Source: Parvimonas sp000223315 (GTDB lineage: Bacteria; Bacillota; Clostridia; Tissierellales; Peptoniphilaceae). From it: a stretch of 64,000 nucleotides of DNA. Shown piece after piece: positions 27,335 to 37,185 of the stretch (position 1 is the first letter of the stretch; each line of letters opens with the position of its first letter). Where the stretch lies: positions 1,437,267 through 1,501,266 of the forward strand of contig CP189843.1 in NCBI GenBank assembly GCA_050262155.1, read 5' to 3'. The notes beneath the pieces are model-generated. The model saw nothing but the letters and a program-made list of their open reading frames with translations. It was not told where the DNA came from and did no database searches. The translations under genes were made by a program, and so were the position numbers.

Positions 27335-28040
27335 TTTAAAAAGTTTAACTCAAAAAGAAAATATTATTTTAAGTGATATAGCTTTAGAAAAATTTGAAAT
27401 TTACAGAAAATTAATTCTCGAATGGAATGAAAAAATTAATTTAACAGCTATTACAGATGAAGAAGCTATGAATACAAAACATTTTTTAGATTGTCTATTA
27501 CTTACAAAAACAGGACTTTTTGATGATGATAAATCTGTTTTAGATGTGGGAACTGGTGCAGGTTTCCCTGCAATTCCACTTAAACTATATAATGAAAATT
27601 TAAAAATAACAATGTTGGATAGCTTAAATAAAAGGATTAAGTTTTTAAATATCGTAATCGAAGATTTGAATTTAAAAAACATAAAAGCTATTCACGGACG
27701 TGCTGAAGAAGTCGGGAGAAAAGAGGGTTTTAGAGAAAGTTTTGATATAGTTAGTTCAAGAGCTGTCGCTTCCCTATCTTTACTTTTGGAATTTACGATT
27801 CCATTTTTAAAAGTAAATGGACTTTTTCTTGCAATGAAAGGACCTTCATATCTTGAAGAAGTTGAAATTTCAAAAAATGCATTTAAAAAATTAAATTGCA
27901 AATTGGAGAAGGTTTTGAATTTTAAAATCGAGCAAAACGGAGAGATTTCAGAAAGAAATATTTTGATTATAAAAAAGATTGGAAAAACACCGGATAATTT
28001 TCCTAGAAATATGGGACAAATAAAGAAAAAACCGTTATAA
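27327..28040 (+). CDS. rsmG: 16S rRNA (guanine527-N7) methyltransferase
   Basis: Methylates G527 of 16S rRNA with SAM. 237 residues from ATG 27327, preceded by AAAGGAG (27315-27321) inside the mnmG end; a longer frame lacks this site. SAM motif LDVGTGAGFPAIPLKL, then MLDSLNKRIKFLN and SSRAVASLSLLLEF. Translationally coupled to mnmG through an 8-base overlap and followed by a terminator. Confidence 0.96.
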   Translation: MDNLKSLTQKENIILSDIALEKFEIYRKLILEWNEKINLTAITDEEAMNTKHFLDCLLLTKTGLFDDDKSVLDVGTGAGFPAIPLKLYNENLKITMLDSLNKRIKFLNIVIEDLNLKNIKAIHGRAEEVGRKEGFRESFDIVSSRAVASLSLLLEFTIPFLKVNGLFLAMKGPSYLEEVEISKNAFKKLNCKLEKVLNFKIEQNGEISERNILIIKKIGKTPDNFPRNMGQIKKKPL

Positions 28041-28048
28041 AAGAGTAA

Positions 28049-28075
28049 AAGAAGGTTTAAATACCTTCTTTTTCT
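28049..28075 (+). terminator. Terminator of mnmG-rsmG
   Basis: AAGAAGGT / ACCTTCTT stem around a 6-base loop followed by TTTT. Confidence 0.82.
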
Positions 28076-28124
28076 GTGTTTATTACGAAGTGAAACAATT
28101 TACTTTTTATATAATTTTTAATAA

Positions 28125-29310
28125 TATATAAAGTTTATTTACTGTTAACGTCTAGCTATTGGACAAAGTATATTCCCTTATACGTCATTTCGACTGTAGC
28201 GTAAGCGAAAAGAATCTAGCCCTAACTTTGATTGTTTACTTGTAAACAATCAATAGTAGGTCTGACGCAAAGATTGTTCAAATCTTTGATTTGAGTACAA
28301 TCGACTGCGAAAATCTCATACTTTTGCTTTAGCAAAAGTAAATGTATCGTAGATACATCGATATGAAATTTTCATACTAAATGAAACTCTAGAAAATTTA
28401 CATAGTAATTATAATTAACATTTTTATTTTTTTAAGTCCTTTGCAGGACTTACTATTATTTGCAAGCAAATAATAGTGTGAGATCTCTCCGCTCCGTTAC
28501 ACTTCGGTCGAGATGACGTGTTGGGAGCTTCTCTTTGCAAAGTTCCATAACGTGAGTTATTTTATTTTTTATATAATTTAAAAATACTATGATGTAGATT
28601 TTTATTTTTTCTACCATATTTATAAAGATATTTTGAAGTTTTTTACTACTAACGCCTAGCCACTAAACAATGTTCTTTCCTTATACGTCATTTCGACTAT
28701 AGCGTAAGCGAAACGAATCTAGCCCTAACTTTGTTTACTTGTAAACAAAAGTAGGTCTGACGGGGTCGTTGTATCTTTTGATACAATGACTCTGGAAATC
28801 TCATACTTTTGCTTTAGCAAAAGTAAATATATCGTAGCTACATCGATATGAAATTTTCATACTAAATGAAACTCTAGAAAATTTACATAGTAATTATAAT
28901 TAACATTTTTATTTTTTTAAGTCCTTTGCAGGACTTACTATTATTTGCAAGCAAATAATAGTGTGAGATCTCTCCGCTCCGTTACACTTCGGTCGAGATG
29001 ACGTGTTGGGAGCTTCTCTTTGCAAAGTTCCATAACGTGAGTTATTTTATTTTTTATATAATTTAAAAATACTATGATGTAGATTTTTATTTTTTCTACC
29101 ATATTTATAAAGATATTTTGAAGTTTTTTACTACTAACGCCTAGCCACTAAACAAAGTTCTTTCCTTATACGTCATTTCGACTGTAGCGTAAGCGAAACG
29201 AATCTAGCCCTAACTTTGTTTACAAATAAACAAAGTTAGGACTAGATTGACTACGCTCGAGATTACGTATTGGGGTATATCTGCAAAGCACTATGACGTT
29301 AGTTATTTCT
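28125..29310. repeat. Composite repeat array 5, tandem duplication of about 485 bases
   Basis: The largest array, filling most of 28041-29372. The block running from ATATGAAATTTTCATAC through AAGTCCTTTGCAGGACTT, ACTATTATTTGC/GCAAATAATAGT, GGTCGAGATGACGTG and GTTCCATAACGTGAG to TCTAGCCCTAACTTTG begins at 28361 and again at 28846 (offset 485) and is almost identical. A third, partial start follows at about 29120. The GAAGTTTATTTACTGTTAACGTC end is at about 28131. One complete gene-less unit spans about 28131-28565. Within it, the segment between ATGTATCGTAGATACAT and AAGTCCTTTGCAGGACTT is about 75 bases of AT-rich filler; in the unit at 56.7-57.5 kb that same position holds a GIY-YIG gene. Confidence 0.88.
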
Positions 29311-29321
29311 GTTTAAATACA

Positions 29322-29356
29322 AAAAAATGAAGGTCATTATTGACCCTCATTTTTTA
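29322..29356 (-). terminator. Terminator of the giant adhesin gene
   Basis: AAAATGAAGGTCA / TGACCCTCATTTT stem with a TTAT loop and T runs on both strands. Confidence 0.85.
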
Positions 29357-29372
29357 TTGTTTAATCTTTCGA

Positions 29373-32300
29373 TTATTTTGATCTTTTTCTACGTTTAGAA
29401 TCTATTAAAGCAACTAATGCTCCTGATCCTATTAACATATTTGCATATAAAGCTAAGTTTGAGCTTACATTTGTCTTAGGTAATATAGGTTTCTTCAACA
29501 AGATTGTTTGATCTGCATCATTAATATCTCTATGAGAAGCTATTTCTTTACCTTTTTCATACATTGTTTCAAAAGCTACAAGTTTACCTTGTTTCAAATA
29601 TTTAGCTTCAACAACTGTACTTAACTCAATTTTACCATCGCTCTTTTCAGCAACAAAAGTTTTTTCTACAGTTAATGGTTTTCCATCTACCAAGATTTCT
29701 TTTCCTGTTGCCTTATCCATCCAAACAAGTTTAACTGTATATTCTTTTCCTATAACTAAATTAGTATAATAAACATAATCTGTTAGTGTCAATGTTTTTT
29801 CAAGAGCAGCTTCTTTCTTACCATTAACTTTTGCTTCAGTTCTTAATTTAGGTTCAGGTTGTCTTACTTTTACAGTTTGGTCTTCATCATTAATGTCCTT
29901 GTGTGCTGCAACTAATACATTATTTTTATAAACTTCTTCAAAAGCTACTAATGTTGTATCTTTTTCAAAATGTTTAGCATCCACAGTTACACTTAATTCA
30001 ACTTCACCATTTTCTTGTTCAGCTACGAATGTTTTTTCAGCTGTAACAGGTTTTCCATCAACTAGGAATGGTTGTCCTGTTGCCTTATCCATCCATACCA
30101 ACTTAGCTGTATATGTCTTTCCAACTATTAAATTGCTATATTTAACAACGTCTGTTAAAACAACTTTGTCAGTTGGTGCATCTTCTTTTTCTCCATTAAC
30201 CTTTGCTTCTGTTTCTACAGTAGGTTTTTTACGGTCTGTAATTGTAATTTTTCCACCATTAGCTTTTACTATATCATCTTCAGCTACTTTTGTTACAGTT
30301 ACATTTCCGTCTTTATCAACTTCAAATTCAATATCTGTTACTGTTAAATATCCTTCTGGTGCTGATTCTTCGTGGAATATATATTTTCCAGGTAATAGAT
30401 TTAATTCCTTAGAAGTTTCTGTTGATTCCCAAGTAATTGTATTAACTTTTGTATCATTATCTTTGATTAAATTAGTTCCGTCTGCTGACTTAACTGTAAT
30501 CTTTGCTCCAGGTAATTCTATTCCACCTAAATCAACCTTGCTTACTTTAACAGGATTGAAGTTTTCTTTGATTAAAACAGATTGAGCTTCATCATTAATA
30601 TCTTCATGAGCTCCTACTTTTATGCCATTGTGGAACATTTCTTCAAATGCTACTAATGTTGTATCTTTTGTGAAGTGTTTTGAATCTACTTTTACAGTTA
30701 ATTCAACTTCACCATCTGCTTTATCAGCAACGAATGTCTTTTCAGCTGTAAGTTGATTTCCTTCAACTAGGAATGGTTGTCCTGTTGCTTTATCCATCCA
30801 AACAAGTTTAACTGTATATTCTTTTCCAATTACCAAATTCTTATAGCTTACTTTATCTGTTAAAGTTAATTCATCTTTAGCTTTTACTTCTTTTTCTCCA
30901 TTAACTTTAGCTTCTGTCTTTAAGTCCGGTTTTGGTTGTTTCACTTTTACAGTTTGGCCTTCGTCTTCAAGATCTTTGTGAGTTGCAACTAATTTATCGC
31001 CTTTATAAACTTCTTCAAAAGCTACTAATGTTGTATCTTCTTTAAAATCTTTAGCATCTAAAGTTACACTCAATTCAACTTGACCATCTGCTTCGTTAGC
31101 TACGAATTCTTTTTCTGCTGTAACAGGGTTTCCATTAACTTTGAATGGTTCTCCTGTTGCTTTATCCATCCATACCAACTTAGCTGTATATTTCTTTCCA
31201 ACGATTAAATTCTTGTACTTAACAACATCTGTTAGAACAACTTTATCGGTTGGTGCATCTTCTTTTTTATCATTAACCTTTGCTTCTGTTTCTACAGTAG
31301 GTTTTTTACGGTCTGTAATTGTAATTTTTCCGCCTTCAGCTTTAACTATATCATCTTCAGCTACTTTTGTTACTGTTACTTTTCCGTCATTATCAACTTC
31401 AAACTCAATATCTGTTACTGTTAAATATCCTTCAGGTGCTGATTCTTCGTGGAATACATATTTCCCAGGTAATAGATTTAATTCCTTAGGAGTATTAGTT
31501 GATACCCAAGTAATTGTATTAACCTTTGTATCATTATCTTTGATTAAATTAGTTCCGTCTGCTGACTTAACTGTAATCTTTGCTCCAGGTAATTCTGTTC
31601 CGCCTAAATCAACCTTACTTACTTTAACAGGATTAAAGTTTTCTTTAATTACAACAGTTTGAGCTTCATCATTAATGTCCTCATGAGCAGCTACTTGTAC
31701 GTTATTTTCAAACATTTTTTCAAATGCTACTAATTTAGTTTCTTTAGTGAAATAATCTGAATCTACAGTTACATTTAGCTCTACTTCACCATCCGCTTTA
31801 TCAGCAACGAATGTAGTTTCAGCTTTAATAGGATTTCCTTCAGCTAAGAATGGTTGTTTAGTTTCCTTATCCATCCATACTAACCTAACTGTATAAGTTT
31901 TTCCAACTATTAAATTCTTATAGCTTACTTTATCAGTTAAAGTTAATTGATTTTTAGCTTTTGCTTCTTTTTGTCCATTAACTTTAGCTTCTGTCTTGAT
32001 TGAAATTCCTTTACGGTCTGTAATTGTAATCTTTCCGCCATCAACTTCAACTTTGTCATCTTGAGCTACTTTTGTTACTTTTACTTTTCCGTCTTTATCA
32101 ACTTCAAATTCAATATCTGTTACTTTTAAATATCCTTCAGGTGCTGATTCTTCGTGGAATATATATTTACCTGCTCTTAATTTTAATTCCTTAGGAGTAT
32201 TAGTTGATACCCAAGTAACTGAATTAACTCTTATACCATTATTGCTGATTAAGTCTGAACCGTCAGCTGATTTTACAGTAATTTTTGCTCCGGCTAATTC

Positions 32301-34313
32301 TGTTCCGCCTAAATCAACCTTGCTTACTTTAACATCATGATATTTGTAATCGTCTACCATTGCTATAATAGTTGTAGATCCATCTACTTTTACGGTAGTT
32401 CCCGTTACAGTTCCATCATCCTTTAATGTAAACTTAATTGTTGTAGCTAAAGTAAATCCTTCCGGTGCTGCTTTTTCCTCAAAAGTATAATTTCCCGGTG
32501 CAAGCTTAAATTCTTTAGAAGTACCATCTGATACCCATTCAACAGATGATACTTTTGTTCCATTATTATTGATTAATGGTCTGCCATCATCTGAACTTAA
32601 TTTAATTGTAGCTCCGGCTAATTCTGACCCGGCAACATCAGTTTTGCTAAATTTAAAAGTAAATTCCTTAGGCTTGTAAGTATTCTTTATATTCATACCT
32701 GTTACTTCTGAAGTATAACCTTCAGGGACTTGTACTTCTTTTACAGTATAAACGATAGGAATATCATTTCCTTGAGCATCACGTTTATCTGTTCTGTATT
32801 TAGGTAAATTCTTAAATTCATATTTCCAGTGACCATTGTTATCAGGTGTTACAACTTGAGTTTTTCCTGCTAGTTCCTTTCCGTCGGCAAGTAATTGAAC
32901 TGTAATTTGTGCTGGACGAACATTATGACCTTCATCATTAACCCAAGTCTTTTCTCCTGAAATATTAGTTAAAATACGTTTGTTTTTAACTTCTACATCT
33001 GTTAACTTGTTTAAATCCGGTGTAAATTCCAAATTTTCACTTGTTGAGTCAACTTCATATCCCGGTGGAGTACTTACTTCTTTTAGAATATATTTCTTAG
33101 TAGGATCCAATGTGTTTTGAGAAATGGCTTCCCCGTTTTCTCCTGTAACAATTGTTTCAATTAAGTCATTTGTACCTTTAACTCTAATTTCAAATTTTGC
33201 TTTAGGAAGTTTAATACTAGAGTCGATTGAATCTTTCTTAACAACCTTAACCTTGCCGTTATTTCCTTCTCCTGTTCCACCTGAAGAAGCTGATTGATAG
33301 CTGGCAGTTACCTCTTTTGGTTTAGCCCAACTTTCTGAAATTCCCTTAACTTTATTATGAGCTTCTTTTCCTGGTGTATAAGTTGCCTCGTAAGTAAGAT
33401 ATAATTGTGCTCCTGTTAAATCTCCTGCAGGTTTTTCACTTAATTTCCAACCTGCAACTTCTCCATTTGGTTTAAAGCCTGTTGGAATGTAAGGTTTAAC
33501 CTTACTGAAATCGGCAGTAAAGCTCTTCTTATCTTGAGCCAACTTTATTTCAGGAAGATCTATTACCTTTGCACCTTTATAACGTCCATATTCATCCCAA
33601 TACACAGCATATAATTTGAAAGAACCGTCTATAATCTTTTCACCATCAAGTACATTGTCTTCAAGTTTAAGATTAAGTATTTTTTCTTTAGTTAAGTTAA
33701 CTCTTATACACCATCTTACTTTATTCTCTTCATTATCAATTACTTCATGCCATTTTCCTATTTGTTCAGTAGGTTTTCCGATAGGCTTTTTAATTTTTAC
33801 TTTTAATTCTTGAAAAGACTTTCCAATACTAACTTTAAAAGTATTTACTTCTCCTAAATTAAGTTTTTGTTCGTAAAATTTTGCTTCCAAAAACATTGTA
33901 CCTTTAACATTAAATTTACCTTCAACATATTTGGTAAATGTAGCTTTAATTGTTCCACCACCATCATTCTTAGGTGTAACTACCGCTTTTGCAACAACTT
34001 TTCCATCCGTATCAAGCAAGTCAAAATGTGTTGCAGCTTGTGTTTTAGGGAACAACATATTATCTGGTAAATTAACTATAAAATAGTCTCCCTCTTTGAG
34101 ATTATTTTGGTATTTAGTTGCATCCCATTTTAGAGAAAGTTTAAATTTCTCATAACGTTCATACTCTTCTTTTTGATTAACCATAGAAAATTCTGTAACA
34201 GTAACATCCGGTTTAACTTGTCCATCTGCGTAAACAAAAGATGTTCCAATTGTTTGTAATACCATTGATAAAATCAAAAAAAATACTAAAAAACTTTTAG
34301 ATCTTTGTTTCAT
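29373..34313 (-). CDS. Giant cell-wall adhesin with Cna-B/SpaA and VaFE (thioester/ester-bond type) repeats
   Basis: 1646 residues. Signal peptide about 1-29; two N-terminal adhesin-like beta domains (about 30-180, 185-345; the second has W201, C202); a Gly/Ser hinge at 343-352; a SpaA/prealbumin-like domain (355-445); a Cna-B domain (446-545, GEKTWVNDEGHNVRP); SpaA-type domains at about 550-655, 658-767, 893-1000 and 1251-1360, each with KxDxGGxELxGAxI and ending in EExAPEGY; and five VaFE domains, each starting TEAKVN and ending LVAFE...HxDINDEAQ. VaFE domains form Thr-Gln ester bonds; Cna-B domains form Lys-Asn isopeptide bonds. The C-terminus LPKTN (1611-1615), hydrophobic helix, KRRKRSK is a sortase signal. 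A 359-residue SpaA-VaFE-VaFE block is duplicated. RBS AGGAGG. Confidence 0.9.
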   Translation of the reverse strand: MKQRSKSFLVFFLILSMVLQTIGTSFVYADGQVKPDVTVTEFSMVNQKEEYERYEKFKLSLKWDATKYQNNLKEGDYFIVNLPDNMLFPKTQAATHFDLLDTDGKVVAKAVVTPKNDGGGTIKATFTKYVEGKFNVKGTMFLEAKFYEQKLNLGEVNTFKVSIGKSFQELKVKIKKPIGKPTEQIGKWHEVIDNEENKVRWCIRVNLTKEKILNLKLEDNVLDGEKIIDGSFKLYAVYWDEYGRYKGAKVIDLPEIKLAQDKKSFTADFSKVKPYIPTGFKPNGEVAGWKLSEKPAGDLTGAQLYLTYEATYTPGKEAHNKVKGISESWAKPKEVTASYQSASSGGTGEGNNGKVKVVKKDSIDSSIKLPKAKFEIRVKGTNDLIETIVTGENGEAISQNTLDPTKKYILKEVSTPPGYEVDSTSENLEFTPDLNKLTDVEVKNKRILTNISGEKTWVNDEGHNVRPAQITVQLLADGKELAGKTQVVTPDNNGHWKYEFKNLPKYRTDKRDAQGNDIPIVYTVKEVQVPEGYTSEVTGMNIKNTYKPKEFTFKFSKTDVAGSELAGATIKLSSDDGRPLINNNGTKVSSVEWVSDGTSKEFKLAPGNYTFEEKAAPEGFTLATTIKFTLKDDGTVTGTTVKVDGSTTIIAMVDDYKYHDVKVSKVDLGGTELAGAKITVKSADGSDLISNNGIRVNSVTWVSTNTPKELKLRAGKYIFHEESAPEGYLKVTDIEFEVDKDGKVKVTKVAQDDKVEVDGGKITITDRKGISIKTEAKVNGQKEAKAKNQLTLTDKVSYKNLIVGKTYTVRLVWMDKETKQPFLAEGNPIKAETTFVADKADGEVELNVTVDSDYFTKETKLVAFEKMFENNVQVAAHEDINDEAQTVVIKENFNPVKVSKVDLGGTELPGAKITVKSADGTNLIKDNDTKVNTITWVSTNTPKELNLLPGKYVFHEESAPEGYLTVTDIEFEVDNDGKVTVTKVAEDDIVKAEGGKITITDRKKPTVETEAKVNDKKEDAPTDKVVLTDVVKYKNLIVGKKYTAKLVWMDKATGEPFKVNGNPVTAEKEFVANEADGQVELSVTLDAKDFKEDTTLVAFEEVYKGDKLVATHKDLEDEGQTVKVKQPKPDLKTEAKVNGEKEVKAKDELTLTDKVSYKNLVIGKEYTVKLVWMDKATGQPFLVEGNQLTAEKTFVADKADGEVELTVKVDSKHFTKDTTLVAFEEMFHNGIKVGAHEDINDEAQSVLIKENFNPVKVSKVDLGGIELPGAKITVKSADGTNLIKDNDTKVNTITWESTETSKELNLLPGKYIFHEESAPEGYLTVTDIEFEVDKDGNVTVTKVAEDDIVKANGGKITITDRKKPTVETEAKVNGEKEDAPTDKVVLTDVVKYSNLIVGKTYTAKLVWMDKATGQPFLVDGKPVTAEKTFVAEQENGEVELSVTVDAKHFEKDTTLVAFEEVYKNNVLVAAHKDINDEDQTVKVRQPEPKLRTEAKVNGKKEAALEKTLTLTDYVYYTNLVIGKEYTVKLVWMDKATGKEILVDGKPLTVEKTFVAEKSDGKIELSTVVEAKYLKQGKLVAFETMYEKGKEIASHRDINDADQTILLKKPILPKTNVSSNLALYANMLIGSGALVALIDSKRRKRSK
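30133..31662 (-). repeat. Internal 1077-base super-repeat of the adhesin gene
   Basis: Near-identical DNA blocks at about 30133-30585 and 31210-31662, offset 1077 bases (359 codons), encode copies of a SpaA domain plus the start of a VaFE domain. The in-frame offset allows loss or gain of one block by recombination without frameshift. Confidence 0.85.
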
Positions 34314-34731
34314 ATTTCCTCCTTTTTTAATTAAAACTAATCAAACCAAACTATCGAATACTTAAAAAATAATTTGATTTTTATTATATTTTAAAACATA
34401 TACACATATAAAGCTATATGTATATATGTCAAAAAACATGTATTAAGATTATATTGTTGAATTATTATAGTTTTCTATTTAGAAAGTAAATATAGCTTTT
34501 CTAAGAAAAAAGTTATAAGTATTTTTTAATATCGTTATTAATTTTTCCTGTATGCAATGGTATTTTCCAATAAAAGCATCTGAGCATTATTACTCATAAT
34601 TATAACAAATTTATTAATAAAAGTCTACAACTTAAATAAAAAACACAAGAAACAATGTCTTATACCATTAAAAAAAGTAAAACATTTTTGATTATGATAA
34701 AAAACATACAGAAATAACTTGAAAAACAAAA
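34314..34731. other. Gene-free AT-rich stretch upstream of the adhesin gene
   Basis: About 420 bases between the adhesin start and the NlpC/P60 gene terminator. It should hold the adhesin promoter; a minus-strand TATAAT is present at 34383-34388, but no convincing -35 stands 16-18 bases from it. A short inverted repeat of the type TATATA...TATATA lies near 34400-34430. No gene, no copy of the dispersed repeats, and no other structure seen. Confidence 0.5.
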
Positions 34732-34756
34732 AAAGACGGTTTATAACCGTCTTTAA
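34732..34756 (-). terminator. Terminator of the NlpC/P60 gene
   Basis: AAAGACGGTT / AACCGTCTTT stem followed on the minus strand by a TTTTTTTG run. Confidence 0.85.
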
Positions 34757-34773
34757 TTCCTAATTCATAGAAA

Positions 34774-36051
34774 TTATTTTATAATTCTTGTTGCTCCAAC
34801 AAAAGTATTTCCAAAGTAACTTCCGAAAAGTTTACTTACAATAACACCTGTTCCCGGACTTGAAGCGTGAACAAATTTATTGTTTCCAATGTAAATACCA
34901 ACGTGACTAATTCTTCCACCACCATTGTTAAAGAATACTAAATCACCTTTTCTTAATTCTGATGCTGAAACTCTTGTACCATGATTAATTTGAGTATATG
35001 ATGTTCTGCTTAAGTTGATTCCAACTTGTTTATATACATAATATACTAAACCGGAACAGTCAAATCCGATATTTGGATTAGAAGTTCCCCAAATATATGG
35101 TTTACCAACTTGTGCTAATGCTAAATCTACAACAGTATCTATATCTGCATTGTAAGTTTCGCTTTCATTTTTAGCAGGAGCTTTAGGTTTTGATTCTGAG
35201 TTGTTTTTCTTCTTAGATTTTTCTTCTTTCTTAGGTTGTTCAACTACAGGTTTTGTTTCAGAAAGATATGATTTTATAACATAAGCAGTCTTTCCGTTGA
35301 ATTCAAATTCTACCCATTCTCCTCTATCTATTCCGCTTACTTTTTCACCTTTTGATAAAATACCAAGTTTAGATGAAGTAGCAGATTGTTCAGATCTTAC
35401 ATTTAAGTTTTCTGTAGCATAAAGAGTTACTTTTTTAACAGCAGCTTTTTTCTTAGCTTCAGCAGCTTTCTTCTCTTCTTCTGCCTTCTTTTCTTCTTCT
35501 GCCTTCTTTTCAGCAGCTTTCTTTTCTTCTTCTGCTTTTTTAGCTTCAGCTGCCTTCTTTTCTTCTTCTGCTTTAATTTCAGTTTCAGATTTTTCCGGTT
35601 CAACTACTTCTTTTGATAACATTGAAATGTCAATACTTACTACTTTTCCATCTACTGTAACAGTAGCCATTTTATCTCCACTCATTTCAACTTTAACAAT
35701 TGAACCCTTAGCAACTTTAACAGTTTCGTCTTCGTTTTCACTTAAAACCGGTTTTAAATCAAGAGATTCTTTTACATAATAAGAATTTTCTTCTAATTCC
35801 GGCATTTTAGTATCTTCTTCTGTAACTAAAGAATATATTTCATTTTCACTTGTAACTTTTTTTAATTGTGCAACAGAAGGAGTTTCCAAGACCTTATTTG
35901 ACTCACTAATTAATGAATTGTTTACTTCTTCAATACTCGTACTATGAACTTTAACTTTTTCTGTTTCATCAGCAAAAGATTTTGCTACTGGCAATGTTGT
36001 ACAAACTAATGCACATAACATTGAAGTTGTCAAAACTTTTTTAATTTTCAT
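34774..36051 (-). CDS. Secreted NlpC/P60 peptidoglycan hydrolase with SH3 domain
   Basis: 425 residues. Signal peptide about 1-27 (ends KSFA), a variable N-terminal part, a coiled-coil-like Lys/Glu/Ala region (about 150-200, AEEEKKAAEAKKAEEE), a bacterial SH3 domain (about 202-262, LNVRSEQSATSSKLG), a linker with KKEEKSKKKNN, and a C-terminal NlpC/P60 domain from 305. Catalytic Cys332 (DCSGLVYY), His383 (RISHVGIY) and His395 (FVHASS) are all present. Likely cleaves stem-peptide bonds during wall turnover. Divergent from the parAB run, with its upstream region shared with the parS sites. Confidence 0.93.
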   Translation of the reverse strand: MKIKKVLTTSMLCALVCTTLPVAKSFADETEKVKVHSTSIEEVNNSLISESNKVLETPSVAQLKKVTSENEIYSLVTEEDTKMPELEENSYYVKESLDLKPVLSENEDETVKVAKGSIVKVEMSGDKMATVTVDGKVVSIDISMLSKEVVEPEKSETEIKAEEEKKAAEAKKAEEEKKAAEKKAEEEKKAEEEKKAAEAKKKAAVKKVTLYATENLNVRSEQSATSSKLGILSKGEKVSGIDRGEWVEFEFNGKTAYVIKSYLSETKPVVEQPKKEEKSKKKNNSESKPKAPAKNESETYNADIDTVVDLALAQVGKPYIWGTSNPNIGFDCSGLVYYVYKQVGINLSRTSYTQINHGTRVSASELRKGDLVFFNNGGGRISHVGIYIGNNKFVHASSPGTGVIVSKLFGSYFGNTFVGATRIIK

Positions 36052-36157
36052 AATTACCTCCTAACTTATAGACATATTTTACACCAAGCATTGCAAAAAG
36101 TCAACAAAAAGTTACAAAAAAATTACAAAAAGTTACAAATTAGTTACAAAACGTATA

Positions 36158-36173
36158 TGTTTCACGTGAAACA
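36158..36173. promoter_or_regulatory. parS site 1
   Basis: Perfect 16-base palindrome TGTTTCACGTGAAACA, identical to the B. subtilis-type parS consensus, 230 bases upstream of parA. Confidence 0.95.
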
Positions 36174-36194
36174 TATATGTTTTGTTTTTAAGGT

Positions 36195-36210
36195 TGTTTC
36201 ACGTGAAACA
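36195..36210. promoter_or_regulatory. parS site 2
   Basis: Second perfect copy of TGTTTCACGTGAAACA, centre-to-centre 37 bases from the first. Confidence 0.95.
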
Positions 36211-36390
36211 TTTATTTTTTAGAAATGTAAAAAAATATGTTTAACTTAAAAATTAATGATTAATTTATGGTATAATAATAGTAATATTATAATTTATGAT
36301 AAGGCTACTATTAATATTACAAAATTATCTTAAAGATATGATATTTAATAGTAGTATATAATAGAAGAATATAAAAACAAAGGAAATATT

Positions 36391-37185
36391 ATGAAAATTT
36401 TTGATGCTTTTAAAAAGAAAAGAGAAATGAGAGTAATATCAATATTTAATCAAAAGGGTGGTGTTGGAAAGACAACAACTGTAGTGAATCTGGCATCAGC
36501 TTTAGGTTTTAATAAAAAGAAGGTTTTGGTTATAGATATGGATCCGCAAGGTAATTCAACTTCGGGACTTGGTATTGAAGAACCAGATATTACTGTTTAT
36601 GATGTTTTAACTCATGAAAAAGACATTAATGATGCTATTCAAAAGACAAAATCCAAAAATGTGGATATAATACCTGCAAATTCAGATTTATGCGGTCTTG
36701 AGATTGAATTATTAAGTGTAGATAAAAAAGAATATCTATTAAAGGAAGAGATTGAAAAGATACCCCAAAATTATGATTTTATTATCATTGACTGTCCACC
36801 GTCATTGGGTGTTATGAGTATTAATGCTTTAGTTTCTTCTCATAGCGTATTAATTCCAATTCAATGCGAATATTATGCTCTTGAGGGTGTAAGCCAACTT
36901 ATGAATACAGTTAATATAATAAGGAAGGGATTAAATCCCGAGCTTGAAATTGAAGGTGTATTGCTTACAATGTATGATTCGAGAAATAACTTATCTGAGG
37001 ATGTAAAGAGAGAAACTGAAAATTATTTCAAAGATAAATTATTTGATACAGTTATTCCTAGAAATATAAGACTTGCTGAAGCTCCAAGTTTTGGAGAGAG
37101 CATAATATATTATGATAAGAATTCTAAAGGTGCTATTGCTTATTTATCTTTAGCTAAAGAATTAATTAAGAATAGGAGAAAATAA
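36391..37185 (+). CDS. parA: Chromosome partitioning ATPase ParA (Soj)
   Basis: ATPase that acts with ParB and parS in origin segregation. 264 residues; deviant Walker A KGGVGKTT at 22-29, MDPQGNSTSGLGI, and the IDCPPSLGVMSINAL switch. About 11 extra N-terminal residues precede the usual MRVISIFNQKGG start; ATG 36391 has AAAGGAA ahead of it, so the extended start is kept. One-base overlap with parB (TAATG). Confidence 0.96.
   Translation: MKIFDAFKKKREMRVISIFNQKGGVGKTTTVVNLASALGFNKKKVLVIDMDPQGNSTSGLGIEEPDITVYDVLTHEKDINDAIQKTKSKNVDIIPANSDLCGLEIELLSVDKKEYLLKEEIEKIPQNYDFIIIDCPPSLGVMSINALVSSHSVLIPIQCEYYALEGVSQLMNTVNIIRKGLNPELEIEGVLLTMYDSRNNLSEDVKRETENYFKDKLFDTVIPRNIRLAEAPSFGESIIYYDKNSKGAIAYLSLAKELIKNRRK

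Noticed and set aside
28125..29310. CRISPR array
   Set aside because: The repeats are long, modular, and not evenly spaced with unique spacers; no cas genes are in the window.
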